DNA from: Deltaproteobacteria bacterium
GTDB taxonomy: Bacteria; Desulfobacterota_B; Binatia; UBA9968
DNA length: 6,700 nt
Direction: 5' to 3'
NCBI GenBank assembly: GCA_016193385.1
Contig: JACPSF010000358.1
Location: 1-6,700, forward strand
Part shown: one piece after another, positions 5,869-6,700 of the stretch
Layout: each line of letters begins with the position of its first letter
How positions within the stretch are numbered: position 1 is the stretch's first letter
The notes under the pieces: generated by a model
Seen by the model: only the letters and a program-made list of their open reading frames with translations
What the model was told of the DNA's origin: nothing
Database searches by the model: none
Program-made: the position numbers and the translations under genes

Positions 5869-5921
5869 GCCATGTGACCTCTTCCGCCGCGGACGATTCG
5901 TCGCCCGGGAACTATCCTGCC

Positions 5922-6692
5922 TCACTTGGAGGTCATCCTCAGCGAGGGTTTGCCGATATGGATATGCGCCCCCGTCGCCGCGCCTGACACCCGGCTCCAA
6001 AAAGCTATAAACGGTATCCCGTGCCCGCGCAGGTAGGCCATCAGGGCGCGGCCTTCCGGGCTGTCGGGGTGAACCGCCACGTCCATAGCGTCGCGATGGT
6101 CCAATCCCATGCGCTCATGGAGTGGCGTCTGGCCCAAGGCGGTGATCGGCAGAAGGCGACCGAACGTAGCGGAAAAAAATCTCGCGATCGAGTTTGCATC
6201 GGCCAGGGACCAACGCCCCGCAGCCTCATACCGGACGGCGGTTGGCGGCTGCGCGGAGGCTCCCGCCAGGGAGGGAGGTTGCCTCATGAGTTCCTCCTGC
6301 GCCTCAGCCTCGCGGATCGCGATCCCAGTCTCTTCAATCCGGGAGCCTGTTTTCTCGACATTGGCGTTCGCGACGGCCAGCGCGCGCTCTCTTTCCTCCA
6401 ACTCGACTCTGGCAATGTAGCCTCGCTGATAGAACTCTCTCCACCGCGCAACTTGGTCGGTGAGCTTTTGAACCTCGCGCTCATAGATGTTGAGCACCCC
6501 TTCGAGGCTCTCCCGATACGCCGTCATGGCCCCCACGAGATCGGCATCGAGCCTTGAGATGTCGGATTTGCCGGACTGATCACGACCCGGTTGTGGTATC
6601 CTGGCATCCGGCCGCGTTCCACCTTCCTGCGCTCCCGCCGCTGCGCAGAAGACACTAAGAAAAAACGCAAGCGTCGCTGCTATCCTGTTCAT
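5922..6692 (-). CDS. Secreted coiled-coil protein with C-terminal M15-like peptidase-type domain
   Basis: A 256-residue exported protein of unassigned function. Residues 1-21 are a classic signal peptide: Asn-Arg start, hydrophobic AATLAFFLSVFCAAA core, probable cleavage after AGA, before Gln22. Residues about 48-135 are charged and heptad-like, probably a coiled coil. The YQRGYIARVELEERERAL segment resembles the helical hairpins of TolC/HlyD-type proteins. After a Pro/Ala-rich linker (139-152) comes a compact domain (about 158-252) with LDHRDAMDVAVHPDSPEG and GAHIHIG near its end. His199, Asp201/Asp204 and His243/His245 are plausible zinc ligands, arranged roughly as in M15/hedgehog-type DD-peptidases. 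The spacing is not the standard HxxGxAxD, so peptidase activity is inference. Only 8 bases upstream are in the window, so its promoter and ribosome-binding site cannot be judged. The amidohydrolase follows on the same strand after 48-69 nt. Confidence 0.85.
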   Translation of the reverse strand: MNRIAATLAFFLSVFCAAAGAQEGGTRPDARIPQPGRDQSGKSDISRLDADLVGAMTAYRESLEGVLNIYEREVQKLTDQVARWREFYQRGYIARVELEERERALAVANANVEKTGSRIEETGIAIREAEAQEELMRQPPSLAGASAQPPTAVRYEAAGRWSLADANSIARFFSATFGRLLPITALGQTPLHERMGLDHRDAMDVAVHPDSPEGRALMAYLRGHGIPFIAFWSRVSGAATGAHIHIGKPSLRMTSK

Positions 6693-6700
6693 CTTTAACA

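Noticed and set aside
5892..5902. Short palindrome GACGATTCGTC between the secreted-protein and amidohydrolase genes
   Set aside because: Five-base arms with a single central base cannot form a useful hairpin, and nothing supports a regulator site there.
5631..6557. Plus-strand frames opposite the amidohydrolase and the secreted coiled-coil gene
   Set aside because: They are antisense to genes with clear motifs or a signal peptide, and their translations lack any domain signature.

Overview
This window looks like an ordinary piece of a bacterial chromosome, moderately GC-rich, from an environmental bacterium. The 5' two thirds of the genes have GC in the high fifties percent. The hydroxyacid dehydrogenase is visibly richer: one 60-base stretch inside it, at 4441-4500, is 48/60 G+C. 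An ispA-dxs pair, a LigI-like amidohydrolase, a D-2-hydroxyacid dehydrogenase and a secreted coiled-coil/M15-like protein together would suit soil or groundwater lineages such as NC10/Rokubacteria, Tectomicrobia, Desulfobacterota or Proteobacteria. That placement is inference only; nothing in the window is a phylogenetic marker I can score by eye. No rRNA, tRNA, CRISPR, insertion sequence or prophage signature is visible.

Layout. Positions 2-1870 (minus strand) hold almost all of dxs, cut at its C terminus by the window edge. Upstream of it on the same strand, and 38 nt away, is ispA (1909 to a probable GTG start at 2820). Together they make a short isoprenoid-precursor operon: Dxs makes the first MEP-pathway intermediate, and IspA condenses the C5 products into FPP or GGPP. 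Upstream of ispA, still on the minus strand, lies a VapBC-type toxin-antitoxin pair: an AbrB-fold antitoxin (3394-3645) overlapping a PIN-domain RNase toxin (3012-3419). It has an AT-rich promoter region behind it and no evident terminator before ispA.

Positions 3646-3865 are a divergent, locally AT-rich intergenic region. From 3866 to 4924 a plus-strand gene encodes a D-isomer-specific 2-hydroxyacid dehydrogenase with a complete Arg/Glu/His catalytic set and an arginine-rich NADP-type cofactor loop. It converges, with 19 nt between stop codons, on a minus-strand amidohydrolase-2 protein of the LigI/lactonase type (4944 to a probable start at 5852). Upstream of that, also on the minus strand, is a secreted coiled-coil protein with a C-terminal M15-like HxH domain (5922-6692), whose promoter lies outside the window.

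The most reviewable points are these. Dxs carries an unusual set of substitutions in its most conserved cofactor motifs while keeping the catalytic residues. A toxin-antitoxin module sits directly upstream of the essential isoprenoid genes. Three genes (ispA, vapC, amidohydrolase) have start codons that Shine-Dalgarno sequences place downstream of the longest-ORF start. The coiled-coil/M15-like architecture has no clear role. I found no convincing new multi-gene system.
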